From Ilumatobacteraceae bacterium (lineage in GTDB: Bacteria; Actinomycetota; Acidimicrobiia; Acidimicrobiales; Ilumatobacteraceae), in NCBI GenBank assembly GCA_023263695.1, contig JALQUZ010000004.1:1-56281 (forward strand): 56,281 nt of DNA, read 5' to 3'. The notes under the pieces were generated by a model, which saw only the letters and a list, made by a program, of their open reading frames with translations, was not told where the DNA came from and did no database searches. Both the position numbers and the translations under genes were made by a program. Shown here in pieces: positions 33,752-42,342 of the stretch. Position 1 is the first letter of the stretch; the number at the start of each line of letters is the position of its first letter.

Positions 33752-34603
33752 ATGACTCTTCGCCTTGCCAATCTCAAAGGTCGTGCGCAGTTCATTGTTG
33801 GCGACATTTCCTCGCCTCGCGCAATTGATGTTGCTACTGCTAGCAACAACTCGTTATCAGCAGACCCGATGCAGTGCTTTGCTCATTGGGACGTATTAAA
33901 GAAGCTTGCAGCAACACTTGATGCAAGCGCAGGCACTCCTGTTGCTATCGCCGATCTTTCGTGTCCAGTTCCACATCCGCGTCAAATGTTCGCGGTTGGT
34001 CTGAACTACCGCAAGCACGCTGCAGAAATGGGCAGCCCATTGCCACCACTTCCTTTGGTATTTGCCAAGTTTCAAAGTTCGCTAAATACGCCTACGGGAA
34101 ACATCGAAATTTTAAGCGACACCGTTGACTACGAATCCGAACTCGTCATCATTGTTGGCAAGGGTGGCAGGCACATTGACGAAGCCTCAGCATGGGACCA
34201 TGTTGCAGGTTTGTGCGTTGGTCAAGATGTTTCTGATCGCGGTTTGCAATACATGGGCACTCCACCACAGTTCAGTTTGGGTAAGAGCCGCGTTGGTTAC
34301 TCCCCAATCGGACCATGGGTAACCGACATGTCAAACAATGACAAGCGCGACGATTTGCAACTCGGTTGCACCGTGAATGGCGAACAACGCCAAGACACGC
34401 AAACTAGCGACATGATTTTTGGCATTGCGCACATCGTTGCGTACATGTCCACCATTGTTGAGCTGTTTCCTGGCGACGTTATCTATACGGGTTCACCATT
34501 TGGTGTTGGCCACGGGCGCAAGCCACAGGTGTACCTCAAGCCCGGCGATGTAGTGGAAACCACGCTCGAAGGCGTTGGCACCATTACCAACCGCTGCATA
34601 TAA
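33752..34603 (+). CDS. Fumarylacetoacetate hydrolase family protein
   Basis: C-C bond hydrolase, decarboxylase or isomerase family member of 283 residues. LNYRKHAAEMG at 84-94 and VDYESELVIIVGKG carry the core; E128, E130 and D159 (GQDVSDR) are the likely metal ligands. The FAH-type fold acts at the end of aromatic and related degradation routes. The substrate cannot be predicted. Probable start of the catabolic region. Confidence 0.9.
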   Translation: MTLRLANLKGRAQFIVGDISSPRAIDVATASNNSLSADPMQCFAHWDVLKKLAATLDASAGTPVAIADLSCPVPHPRQMFAVGLNYRKHAAEMGSPLPPLPLVFAKFQSSLNTPTGNIEILSDTVDYESELVIIVGKGGRHIDEASAWDHVAGLCVGQDVSDRGLQYMGTPPQFSLGKSRVGYSPIGPWVTDMSNNDKRDDLQLGCTVNGEQRQDTQTSDMIFGIAHIVAYMSTIVELFPGDVIYTGSPFGVGHGRKPQVYLKPGDVVETTLEGVGTITNRCI

Positions 34604-34638
34604 ATTTTCACCTCACCTCATCGGGGTAGATTTCTCTT

Positions 34639-36369
34639 ATGAATACGGGGAAAACCACCGTCATTACCGGCGGAACAGTTGTTGATGGATCGGGTCAGCC
34701 AGCGCGTCTTGCAGACGTCGCTTTTGTCGATGGTGTGATCACAGAGGTTGCTCCGCCAGGCCAAATTTCCACCGCACACGCACATCAGCACATCAAAGCC
34801 GACGGACTACTGGTCACCCCGGGCTGGGTCGATGTGCATACGCACTACGACGCACAAGCCACATGGGATCCGTGGATGACACCAAGTAGTTGGCACGGAG
34901 TGACCACCGCTGTCATGGGCAATTGTGGCGTTGGATTTGCACCTGCAATTCCCGAGCGACATCAATGGCTTATCGAACTCATGGAAGGTGTTGAAGATAT
35001 TCCTGGTTCGGCAATGGTCGAGGGTATTACATGGGAGTGGGAGTCGTTCCCTGAATATCTCGATGCACTTGAACGCAAGCCACACGTCATTGACTTTGGA
35101 ACACAAATTGCGCACGGCGCATTGCGCGCATTCGTCATGGGTGATCGCGGTGCCAACAACGAAGTTGCTACTGCAGATGACATTGCACTGATGAGCAGAC
35201 TGACTGAAGAAGCGTTGCGAGCTGGCGCACTTGGTTTTTCAACTTCACGTACACCACTGCATCGCAGTAAGAGTGGCGAACTGGTTCCAGGAACAAACGC
35301 CACACCAGACGAGCTATACGGAATTGCCGATGCAATGAAGCGCGTTGGTCACGGCATCTTCCAATTTTCACCCGAGCACACACGCGTGCCAATTGAAGAA
35401 TGGCCATGGATGCAAGAGCTCGCTCGTCGAAGCGGTGCAACCGTAAGTGTGAACGTGAACCAACTCGACGACGGAAGCGAAGTGTGGCGCAAAACATTGG
35501 CGCTGCTCACGACGGCGCACGAAACCGGCGAGAAGATTGTTGCGCAAACCGCAGGTCGTTCCATTGGTATTTTGATGTGCCTTGAAGGCAGCGTGCACCC
35601 GCTACTTGCCCACCCCGCATATCACGAAGTAATGCACTTGCCGTTTGCAGAGCGAATCGCCGCACTGAATGACCCGGTGCGCCGCCAGCGATTCATTGAT
35701 GAAGTTCCACAAGATGGGTTCTACGAAGGCTTAGTCACCAAGGCTTTGAAGCGCATGTACCCAGTGACAAGTGGAAACATTGACTACGAACCGCACCCGT
35801 CGCAGTCCATTGGCGAACAGTCCAAAGCAACCGGTGTTCCAGCAATGAAGCTGATCGTTGACCACCTGCTGTCAAATGGCGGCAAGGGCATGATCTATTC
35901 GCCGTTCTTCAATTACATGTACGGCGACCTGTCCATGACTTACGAAATGATGCAACACCCGCAAACACGCAATGGCTTAAGTGATGCTGGAGCGCATTGT
36001 GGAGCAATTTGTGATGGTGGAATGCCCACATTCATGCTCACGCACTGGGTTCGTGACCGTACTCGCGGACCAAAACTGTCGCTCGAACACATTGTGTACC
36101 GCCAAACTCGCCACACTGCAGAACTACATGGCCTGTTGGACCGCGGCTTACTGAAGCCAGGCTTGAAAGCCGACATCAACATTGTCGATTTTGACAACCT
36201 TGGCTTTGATATGCCGCAGATGGCATATGACTTGCCCGCAAATGGCCGCCGTCTGGTGCAACATGCAAATGGTTATGTCAAGACATTTGTCAGTGGCGTG
36301 CAAACCGTAGACAACGATGCATTCACCGGCGAATTGCCAGGCGCACTCATTCGCGGACCACGCCGCTAA
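34639..36369 (+). CDS. N-acyl-D-amino-acid deacylase family amidohydrolase
   Basis: Amidohydrolase of 576 residues, the usual length for the D-aminoacylase group. H67-T-H69 in GWVDVHTHYDAQATWDP are metal ligands; SSWHGVTTAVMGNCGVGFAP holds the conserved Cys ligand. SDAGAHCGAICDGG near residue 450 contains the catalytic Asp. It may cleave N-acyl-D-amino acids or an amide of other type. It follows the FAH gene by 35 bases, on the same strand. Confidence 0.88.
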   Translation: MNTGKTTVITGGTVVDGSGQPARLADVAFVDGVITEVAPPGQISTAHAHQHIKADGLLVTPGWVDVHTHYDAQATWDPWMTPSSWHGVTTAVMGNCGVGFAPAIPERHQWLIELMEGVEDIPGSAMVEGITWEWESFPEYLDALERKPHVIDFGTQIAHGALRAFVMGDRGANNEVATADDIALMSRLTEEALRAGALGFSTSRTPLHRSKSGELVPGTNATPDELYGIADAMKRVGHGIFQFSPEHTRVPIEEWPWMQELARRSGATVSVNVNQLDDGSEVWRKTLALLTTAHETGEKIVAQTAGRSIGILMCLEGSVHPLLAHPAYHEVMHLPFAERIAALNDPVRRQRFIDEVPQDGFYEGLVTKALKRMYPVTSGNIDYEPHPSQSIGEQSKATGVPAMKLIVDHLLSNGGKGMIYSPFFNYMYGDLSMTYEMMQHPQTRNGLSDAGAHCGAICDGGMPTFMLTHWVRDRTRGPKLSLEHIVYRQTRHTAELHGLLDRGLLKPGLKADINIVDFDNLGFDMPQMAYDLPANGRRLVQHANGYVKTFVSGVQTVDNDAFTGELPGALIRGPRR

Positions 36370-36376
36370 CTAAGAA

Positions 36377-36946
36377 TTAGGAAGTCATTCCCCCGAGGCC
36401 AACAAGGCCGCGAGCGAATTCGATTTCTCCCATATGACGAAGTCCGTGTTGGTAGATCCAACACTCCACGGCATCCAACACAGTAATTCCAACTTCTCCT
36501 GCAACTCGCGCGCTGTATGTGCTTGCAATTTGCGGACCAAAGGGACGCGGAATAACCACCCGATTTAATTCCTCAGGTTGTAACTGTGCAAGCCATTCAT
36601 GTACACGATTAAACACAATCTGCAAATATTCCTGAAAAGCTTCGTAATTACCAATGCGCTGGCCAATCATTTCATCAACGGTTTTGTGTTTACCGTGGTC
36701 GGCGATTGCCGGCAACACTCGTGCATTCCATTCGTCATTCCATACTGGCATTTGCCCAGTGATCAACATAAATGACGAATCGATCATGTTGGTGATGTGA
36801 AACAAGCTGAACGCAATGGGCAATACACCTTCGCGCTCGAAATGATTCACGTGATCAAGCGTCATAGTGCCGAGCGCCTGGTCATACAACGAATGCAATG
36901 CTTTCATCCGACGCTGCAATGAATCAATGATCAATTCATTTGACAT
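36377..36946 (-). CDS. DinB/YfiT-like four-helix protein
   Basis: 189-residue DinB-superfamily protein. Candidate metal histidines lie in FSLFHITNMID and in YQHGLRHMGEIEF. Members are thiol-dependent transferases or hydrolases; in actinomycetes many use mycothiol. It follows the sulfatase gene with a two-base gap and is probably in its operon. Confidence 0.8.
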   Translation of the reverse strand: MSNELIIDSLQRRMKALHSLYDQALGTMTLDHVNHFEREGVLPIAFSLFHITNMIDSSFMLITGQMPVWNDEWNARVLPAIADHGKHKTVDEMIGQRIGNYEAFQEYLQIVFNRVHEWLAQLQPEELNRVVIPRPFGPQIASTYSARVAGEVGITVLDAVECWIYQHGLRHMGEIEFARGLVGLGGMTS

Positions 36947-36948
36947 AA

Positions 36949-39207
36949 CTATTCCTTTGCTGCTTCAGCACGCATCTCTGCATGCTCGTCAATTTTGGTT
37001 GGACGGCTACGAATTTCGAATGTTGCTTTCACAATCTTTCCCGTAAACGGAAATGGCGCTACATAGTCGGGACACACTGGCGATAAACGATCGCACCCCA
37101 AGTCCATGCCCATGCTTCCTAAAATTCGCATGATTTTTGGAATGTGCACACTTCCAACATCTGTGCCGTCAACCATCAACGTAATGGTCCCGGTTTCGCC
37201 ATCTCTATCGAACCGAGCAGCAAGCAAATGTTTGCCAGGTGCTAGCGAAATTGGTGCGCCTACGCGTTGATGTTTGCCAAGTGCGTTGTAATAAAAGTGC
37301 AACTCTCCGTTTCGAATAAACATTGAGTGCCCAATGTTGTGACCACCACGCGCGTATATGACTCCTTCGAGTGGATTAGCTCCAACTTCAACTTCAGCCG
37401 TAAACGTCCAGGCACGACCACTCAACATTGGGCAAGCATCCGACGGAATGTGGGCAATCGGTGGGTAATACGTATACGTGTTGCCATAGTGCGGCGAACC
37501 TGGGCGAGACTTCGAACCGAAAATTTCGATACCGCGGTCATCAAGTGGAAGAACTCCGTACTTTTCAGCTTCTTCCCACCACAGAGCGATCATCTTTTTC
37601 AAGCGTTCTGGCTCTTTCGAAGACAAATCATGCATTTCCGAGAAGTCTTCGTTCAGGTTGTACAGGCCCCACGTGTCGTTTTCATATGGCACGTTTTGGT
37701 CATGAAATGTGACCGCCTTGTAGCCATCCGACCAAATGGCTCGATGCCCCATCATTTCGAAATACTGTGGCCCGCGCCTAGTTTCCTGCACAGGCCCGCT
37801 AAATGTGTAGCGCAGACTTTCTCCATGCATTGCCATTTGTTCATGCCCATTTAGCGTTTTTGGCTGTTCGATTCCTAGCGATTCGTAAATGGTTGCCGCA
37901 ATATCGGAAATATGGCAGAACTGCGTTCGCACTGCACCAGGGTCGGCAATTTCCTTCGGCCACTTAATGATCAGTGAATCGCGAATTCCACCGCCATATG
38001 TTTGCGACTTGTACCAACGGCTTGGAGTGTTGCCAACCTGCGACCAACCCCACGGATAATTTGAGTGAGCTTTCTTCGTACCGATGTAGTCGAGCCTGTT
38101 AGCAACTATTTCATCAACATTTTCCCATTCATTGTTGAAGAAGCTCCATTCGTCCATCACACCTTGAGGTCCTCCTTCACGGCTTGCACCATTGTCGGAC
38201 AACAACACGATCATGGTGTTTTCAGTCATTCCTCGTTCTTCCAAGAATGAAAGCAATCGTCCAATTTGAGCGTCGGTGTGATCGAGCATTGCTGCAAACG
38301 CTTCTTGCAATCTGCATGCAAACAGTTGCTCGTTCTTCGTCAGCTCTACCCACGGGCGAACACCCGGGTTACGCATGGCAAGCGTGGTGTCTTGCGGAAT
38401 GACTCCCATTTCTTTCTGTCGTGCAAACACTCGATCGCGATGTACGTCCCAACCCTCGTCAAACTTGCCGCGCCATTTCGCAAGGTACGAATCGGGTGCG
38501 TGGTGCGGTGCGTGTTGTGCACCAAAAGCCAAGTACAAATAAAACGGTCTGTCTGGTCGCACCGACACCAAATCGCGAATCCACGTTGTTGATTGATCGA
38601 TCAAATCTTCAGTGAGGTGATAGCCCTCCTCCGGCGTACGTGGAGGAAGAATGTGCTGGTTGTCCTGTGTGAGTTCGGGATAAAACTGATCTGTTTCACC
38701 ATTAAGAAATCCGTAGTAGCGATCAAAACCTTTTTGCAACGGCCAGTTGTGATGCGGACCAGCAGCAGTGCATTCCTCCATTGGCGCCAAGTGCCATTTT
38801 CCGGCACAGAATGTTGCATACCCCTGCGTGCGTAACACTTCTGCGATAGTTCCAGCGCGCGGAGAAATTCCACCACGCATGTTGGGAAATCCGGTATTCC
38901 AATTCGACACTCCTCGCATGCCAACTGAGTGGTGATTGCGGCCTGTTAGCAATGATGCGCGCGATGGCGAGCACAATGCTGTGGTGTGAAAACCTGTGTA
39001 GCGCAATCCCGTCGCCGCGAGTGAATCAATATTGGGAGTTGGTATTTCACTTCCGAAACAACTTGGATGCGCAAAACCCATGTCATCAAACACGATGGTG
39101 ATGACGTTTGGTCCACCAAGCGCCTTTGGCAGCTCGGGCCATGAAGGAGTTGACTCTTGATAGGTGTTGGCGATCTTGCCTGTAAAACTCGGCTCGTACT
39201 GACTCAT
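36949..39207 (-). CDS. Arylsulfatase (formylglycine-dependent)
   Basis: Sulfatase of 752 residues. The formylglycine motif is C79-S-P-S-R83 in ALCSPSRASLLTGR, and D41/D42 and further residues around VLLSDNGAS bind Ca2+. The long C-terminal domain (about 600-752, beta-rich, with GVIYARGGHNIGHSMF) is typical of AtsA-like arylsulfatases. No signal peptide is visible. Activity requires a formylglycine-generating enzyme, not encoded here. A strong promoter (TTGACA-17-TAGAGT) and AAGGGGG ribosome site precede it. Confidence 0.93.
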   Translation of the reverse strand: MSQYEPSFTGKIANTYQESTPSWPELPKALGGPNVITIVFDDMGFAHPSCFGSEIPTPNIDSLAATGLRYTGFHTTALCSPSRASLLTGRNHHSVGMRGVSNWNTGFPNMRGGISPRAGTIAEVLRTQGYATFCAGKWHLAPMEECTAAGPHHNWPLQKGFDRYYGFLNGETDQFYPELTQDNQHILPPRTPEEGYHLTEDLIDQSTTWIRDLVSVRPDRPFYLYLAFGAQHAPHHAPDSYLAKWRGKFDEGWDVHRDRVFARQKEMGVIPQDTTLAMRNPGVRPWVELTKNEQLFACRLQEAFAAMLDHTDAQIGRLLSFLEERGMTENTMIVLLSDNGASREGGPQGVMDEWSFFNNEWENVDEIVANRLDYIGTKKAHSNYPWGWSQVGNTPSRWYKSQTYGGGIRDSLIIKWPKEIADPGAVRTQFCHISDIAATIYESLGIEQPKTLNGHEQMAMHGESLRYTFSGPVQETRRGPQYFEMMGHRAIWSDGYKAVTFHDQNVPYENDTWGLYNLNEDFSEMHDLSSKEPERLKKMIALWWEEAEKYGVLPLDDRGIEIFGSKSRPGSPHYGNTYTYYPPIAHIPSDACPMLSGRAWTFTAEVEVGANPLEGVIYARGGHNIGHSMFIRNGELHFYYNALGKHQRVGAPISLAPGKHLLAARFDRDGETGTITLMVDGTDVGSVHIPKIMRILGSMGMDLGCDRLSPVCPDYVAPFPFTGKIVKATFEIRSRPTKIDEHAEMRAEAAKE

Positions 39208-39215
39208 TGCGTGTG

Positions 39216-39223
39216 CCCCCTTG
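39216..39223 (-). promoter_or_regulatory. Ribosome binding site of the sulfatase
   Basis: On the minus strand this reads CAAGGGGG, eight bases before ATG 39207. It is the mirror image of the site at 39265-39272 on the plus strand, so both divergent genes share the same strong Shine-Dalgarno sequence. Confidence 0.65.
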
Positions 39224-39250
39224 CAGAGACTCTATGTTTTGTCATAGAGT
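39221..39250 (+). promoter_or_regulatory. Promoter of the DUF1330-dehalogenase operon
   Basis: TTGCAG (39221-39226), 18 bases, TAGAGT (39245-39250). The -10 lies in the right arm of the dyad 39227-39252. Confidence 0.45.
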
Positions 39251-39252
39251 CT
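39227..39252. promoter_or_regulatory. 10-bp perfect inverted repeat, candidate TetR operator
   Basis: AGACTCTATG and CATAGAGTCT flank a six-base centre. The arms cover the -10 boxes of both divergent promoters, so a repressor bound here would silence the sulfatase and the DUF1330-dehalogenase operon together. The TetR gene at 39996 is the obvious candidate. Confidence 0.6.
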
Positions 39253-39257
39253 GTCAA
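39229..39257 (-). promoter_or_regulatory. Promoter of the sulfatase-DinB operon
   Basis: On the minus strand TTGACA (39257-39252), 17 bases, TAGAGT (39234-39229). The -35 is a perfect consensus; the -10 lies in the left arm of the dyad. Confidence 0.6.
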
Positions 39258-39264
39258 AACACAT

Positions 39265-39272
39265 CAAGGGGG
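39265..39272 (+). promoter_or_regulatory. Ribosome binding site of the DUF1330-like gene
   Basis: CAAGGGGG five bases before ATG 39278. Confidence 0.65.
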
Positions 39273-39277
39273 AAACG

Positions 39278-39991
39278 ATGTCCGAAGAAAAAACACCAAA
39301 TCTCAAGCACAAATACGGTCGAATCGACTTGGACTATGCCGCAAAACTTGCGACAACTCCCCCTGAACTAGACGGTCCTATCTTCATGGTCAACCTGATG
39401 AAGTACCACGAAGTTGCGCAATACAGCAACTCCGATGCCCCACAGGTAAGTGGACGCGAAGCAGACGACAAGTACAACCCTGCATCAATCCTGAACAAGA
39501 TCGGTGCAGACATTGTGTTTGTAGCCGACGTAACAAAAAATCACATTGGCGATGAAGACTGGGATCGCATTGCCATCGTTCGCTACGCAACGCGCAAATC
39601 ATTCATCGATATGCAACAGCGTAAAGATTTCGCCGAAAAGCATGAACACAAAGCTGCCGGCATGAAGCGCACCACCATTGTTTGCTGCAGGCCAGTAGAC
39701 GAAGCGCTTGACACACGCACTCGACCAGAAGACTTCGGTTTACGAAACATCGTCATGGTGGTGCGTCAAGCCGCAGACCGCGATCAGGTTCTAAGTTCAG
39801 TGCCGAACGCTGTAGGCATGTGGGCAGAAGGAACCATTATTGGTGACGGTCGCAAATTTGACACGGTGCAGTTTGTTCACGTTGCAACCGAACAAGAAGC
39901 TGATGCGCTCGTTGCGTCAATTAACGGACTCTCATCTGGCGAAAGCTACGCCATGACACTTTCTGCTTCAGTTGACGGAATTACCTCTTAA
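39278..39991 (+). CDS. DUF1330-like protein, possibly two dimeric barrel halves
   Basis: 237-residue protein. The first half (about 35-145; GPIFMVNLMKYHEVAQY, and WDRIAIVRYATRKSFIDMQQ) fits the DUF1330 ferredoxin-like alpha/beta barrel. The second half (about 155-230; LRNIVMVVRQAADRDQVLSS, VQFVHVATEQEADALVAS) appears to repeat a similar fold without its motifs. Function is unknown. First gene of an operon with the TetR repressor and dehalogenase, so it may handle a small hydrophobic intermediate. Confidence 0.75.
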   Translation: MSEEKTPNLKHKYGRIDLDYAAKLATTPPELDGPIFMVNLMKYHEVAQYSNSDAPQVSGREADDKYNPASILNKIGADIVFVADVTKNHIGDEDWDRIAIVRYATRKSFIDMQQRKDFAEKHEHKAAGMKRTTIVCCRPVDEALDTRTRPEDFGLRNIVMVVRQAADRDQVLSSVPNAVGMWAEGTIIGDGRKFDTVQFVHVATEQEADALVASINGLSSGESYAMTLSASVDGITS

Positions 39992-39995
39992 CAGC

Positions 39996-40595
39996 ATGAC
40001 CAATATTCCAACATCGGCGGTCGACGGTCGAAGCTTGCGTCGTGAACGCAATCGACAAGACATCGTCGATGCTTTGCTTGGTCTCATCGAGAATGGAGAG
40101 ACCGAAATCAGTGCAGCACTCATTGCCAGCAAAGCCGGACTTTCGGAACGCTCAATCTTTCGCTATTTCGACGACGTAAACGATCTGTACCGTTCCGTGT
40201 GCGATTTGGCATTTTCAAAGGAAATTGAGTTTGCACTCATCGACGACGCAGGCATTGGTTCTCTTGATACAAAAATTGAAAACTTCGTGAATCAGCGAGT
40301 TCGTATCTACACCATGAATGAAAAAGTGGCTCCTGCTGCGCGGTCGTTTGCCTTCAAGAATCCTGTAATCAAAAACCAATTGGTCTTCGGTCGAAAATTG
40401 CTGCGTGCACAAATCACACAGCACTTTGCCCATGAGCTTTCCGCATTCGATAAGTCACAGCAGCAAGTTGCAGTAGCCACAATCGATGCTCTCACCACTT
40501 TTGAGAGTTACGACATGATGCGCTCAGACCAGAAGATGTCAGTTCACACCATTAAGTCCATACTCACCGAAGCAATTCGAAAGGCACTCCAATGA
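39996..40595 (+). CDS. TetR/AcrR family regulator of the dehalogenase operon
   Basis: 199-residue repressor. The HTH region is ISAALIASKAGLSERSIFRY. ATG 39996 follows the DUF1330-like stop by four bases; the open frame further upstream starts inside that gene. The stop overlaps the dehalogenase ATG. It probably binds the dyad at 39227-39252 and responds to a substrate or intermediate of the pathway. Confidence 0.85.
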   Translation: MTNIPTSAVDGRSLRRERNRQDIVDALLGLIENGETEISAALIASKAGLSERSIFRYFDDVNDLYRSVCDLAFSKEIEFALIDDAGIGSLDTKIENFVNQRVRIYTMNEKVAPAARSFAFKNPVIKNQLVFGRKLLRAQITQHFAHELSAFDKSQQQVAVATIDALTTFESYDMMRSDQKMSVHTIKSILTEAIRKALQ

Positions 40596-41506
40596 AAGCT
40601 CTGCGCACGCCAGACGATCGGTTCGCCAACCTTACCGACTATCCGTTTGCCCCAAATTATGTTGAGATCAACGATTTAGACGGCGGAAAACTTCGCGTTC
40701 ATTACCTCGATGAAGGACCTCGCGACGGAGACATCGTGTTGCTGATGCACGGTGAACCATCGTGGTCATACCTCTATCGCAAAATGATTCCCATCTTGGT
40801 TGCCGCAGGACATCGAGTCATCGCTCCCGACCTAGTGGGTTTTGGAAAGTCCGACAAGCCATCTGAAATGACCGACTACTCCTATGCACGACATGTGCAA
40901 TGGATGGCAGAACTGCTCTTCGATCATCTCTCCATTCGTAAGGCCACTTTCTTCGGTCAAGACTGGGGCGGGCTTGTAGGACTCCGCTTGGTTGCTGCAG
41001 AACCAGAGCGCTTCTCGCGCATTGTGGTCAGCAACACTGGTCTACCAACTGGCGAACAACCACCAACTGATGCCTTCATTGCATGGCGTGACTTCTCGCA
41101 AAATTCGAAGGTGTTCCCTATCGGTACCATCGTCAATGGTGGAAGTGCAACCGATTTAAGCGAAGCCACTATCGCTGCATACGACGCACCATTTCCTGAC
41201 GACACGTTTAAGGCTGGTGCACGAATTTTTCCATCGTTTGTTCCAACTTCAGTTTCCGACCCTGCACATAACGACAACGTTGCTGCTTGGGAAATTCTTA
41301 AGAAGTTTGAGCGACCAGTGTTGTGCTGCTTTGGCGACAAAGACCCTGTCACCAAGGGTGGAGCAAAGCCATTCATGACATTAATTCCGGGAGCACAAGG
41401 CCAACCACACGTCACCATCGAAGGCGGTGGGCACTTCATTCAAGAAGACAAAGGCGAAGACGTCGCCGCACTCATCAATTCATTCATCGCATCAACTCCT
41501 TTGTAA
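40592..41506 (+). CDS. Haloalkane dehalogenase-like hydrolase (HLD-I)
   Basis: Alpha/beta hydrolase of 304 residues with the full dehalogenase layout of Xanthobacter DhlA: MHGEPSWSYLYRKM (oxyanion hole), nucleophile D124 followed by W125 in FGQDWGGLVG, acid D251 in GDKDPVT, and base H281 in GGGHFIQED. The nucleophile is Asp and not Ser, which separates it from esterases. DhlA itself uses D124-D260-H289, close to these positions. It may hydrolyse halogenated alkanes, or be a fluoroacetate- or epoxide-active relative. Overlaps the TetR gene by four bases. Confidence 0.88.
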   Translation: MKALRTPDDRFANLTDYPFAPNYVEINDLDGGKLRVHYLDEGPRDGDIVLLMHGEPSWSYLYRKMIPILVAAGHRVIAPDLVGFGKSDKPSEMTDYSYARHVQWMAELLFDHLSIRKATFFGQDWGGLVGLRLVAAEPERFSRIVVSNTGLPTGEQPPTDAFIAWRDFSQNSKVFPIGTIVNGGSATDLSEATIAAYDAPFPDDTFKAGARIFPSFVPTSVSDPAHNDNVAAWEILKKFERPVLCCFGDKDPVTKGGAKPFMTLIPGAQGQPHVTIEGGGHFIQEDKGEDVAALINSFIASTPL

Positions 41507-41517
41507 AGGACACCAAA

Positions 41518-42342
41518 ATGGAAATCACGCTGCTCGGAACTGGAAGTCCACTACCCGATGCGCGTCGAGGCGGGCCAGCAACACTGGTTCGCGCAGGTGG
41601 ACAGACCATCCTCGTTGACGCCGGTCGTGCAGTCGTCATGCGCCTTGCAGGTGCGGGTACCTTGCCCGTGTTGTTGAATGCGGTGCTCATCACCCATCTG
41701 CACAGTGACCACATCACTGATTTAAATGATGTCATCACTTCTCACTGGGTCATGACCGGCATTGAAACACCACTCAAGGTGTACGGGCCTCCGGGAACAC
41801 AAACCGTGGTCGACGGAATTTTGATGATGCTTGCACCAGACATTTCATACCGCCTTGCGCATCACACCGACACACTTACATATAAGCCGAAAATCGTGAT
41901 TACCGAAGTGAAACCAGGAGCGTCATTTGCAATTGGTGATGTACAGGTAAAGGTTGCGCGCACTCACCACCAACCAGTTGAGCCAACAGTCGCATTTCGC
42001 CTAGAACATGATGGCAAGTCAGTTGTACTTGGTGGCGATGGCATTCCTTGCGAAACTCTTGATGAGATTTGTGCAGGCGCAGATGCATATGTACAGACCG
42101 TGATCCGCGAGGATTTAGTGAAGCTCATTAACAACAAACGCTTCCTCGACATTTTGGACTACCACTCAACGGTTGAGCAGGCTGCACAAACCGCAACGAA
42201 GGCTGGCATCAAGAAACTGATTCTTACGCACTACGTTCCTTCAATGCAGCCAGGTCAAGAAGATGAATGGCGCGCATTTGCTTCGAAGTATTTCGATGGT
42301 GAAATCGTGCTTGGCGACGACCTCACTAGTACAACCATCTAA
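41518..42342 (+). CDS. Metallo-beta-lactamase-fold hydrolase, RNase Z-like group
   Basis: 274-residue hydrolase with HLHSDH in ITHLHSDHITDLND and a later GGDG/THH metal region. It begins MEITLLGTGSPLPDARRGG, typical of RNase Z and arylsulfatase-type (AtsA) MBL enzymes. The long open frame starting at 41323 overlaps the dehalogenase and is not needed. AAAGGA precedes ATG 41518. Probably the last gene of the operon; it could act on a sulfate or phosphate ester, but this is inference. Confidence 0.85.
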   Translation: MEITLLGTGSPLPDARRGGPATLVRAGGQTILVDAGRAVVMRLAGAGTLPVLLNAVLITHLHSDHITDLNDVITSHWVMTGIETPLKVYGPPGTQTVVDGILMMLAPDISYRLAHHTDTLTYKPKIVITEVKPGASFAIGDVQVKVARTHHQPVEPTVAFRLEHDGKSVVLGGDGIPCETLDEICAGADAYVQTVIREDLVKLINNKRFLDILDYHSTVEQAAQTATKAGIKKLILTHYVPSMQPGQEDEWRAFASKYFDGEIVLGDDLTSTTI

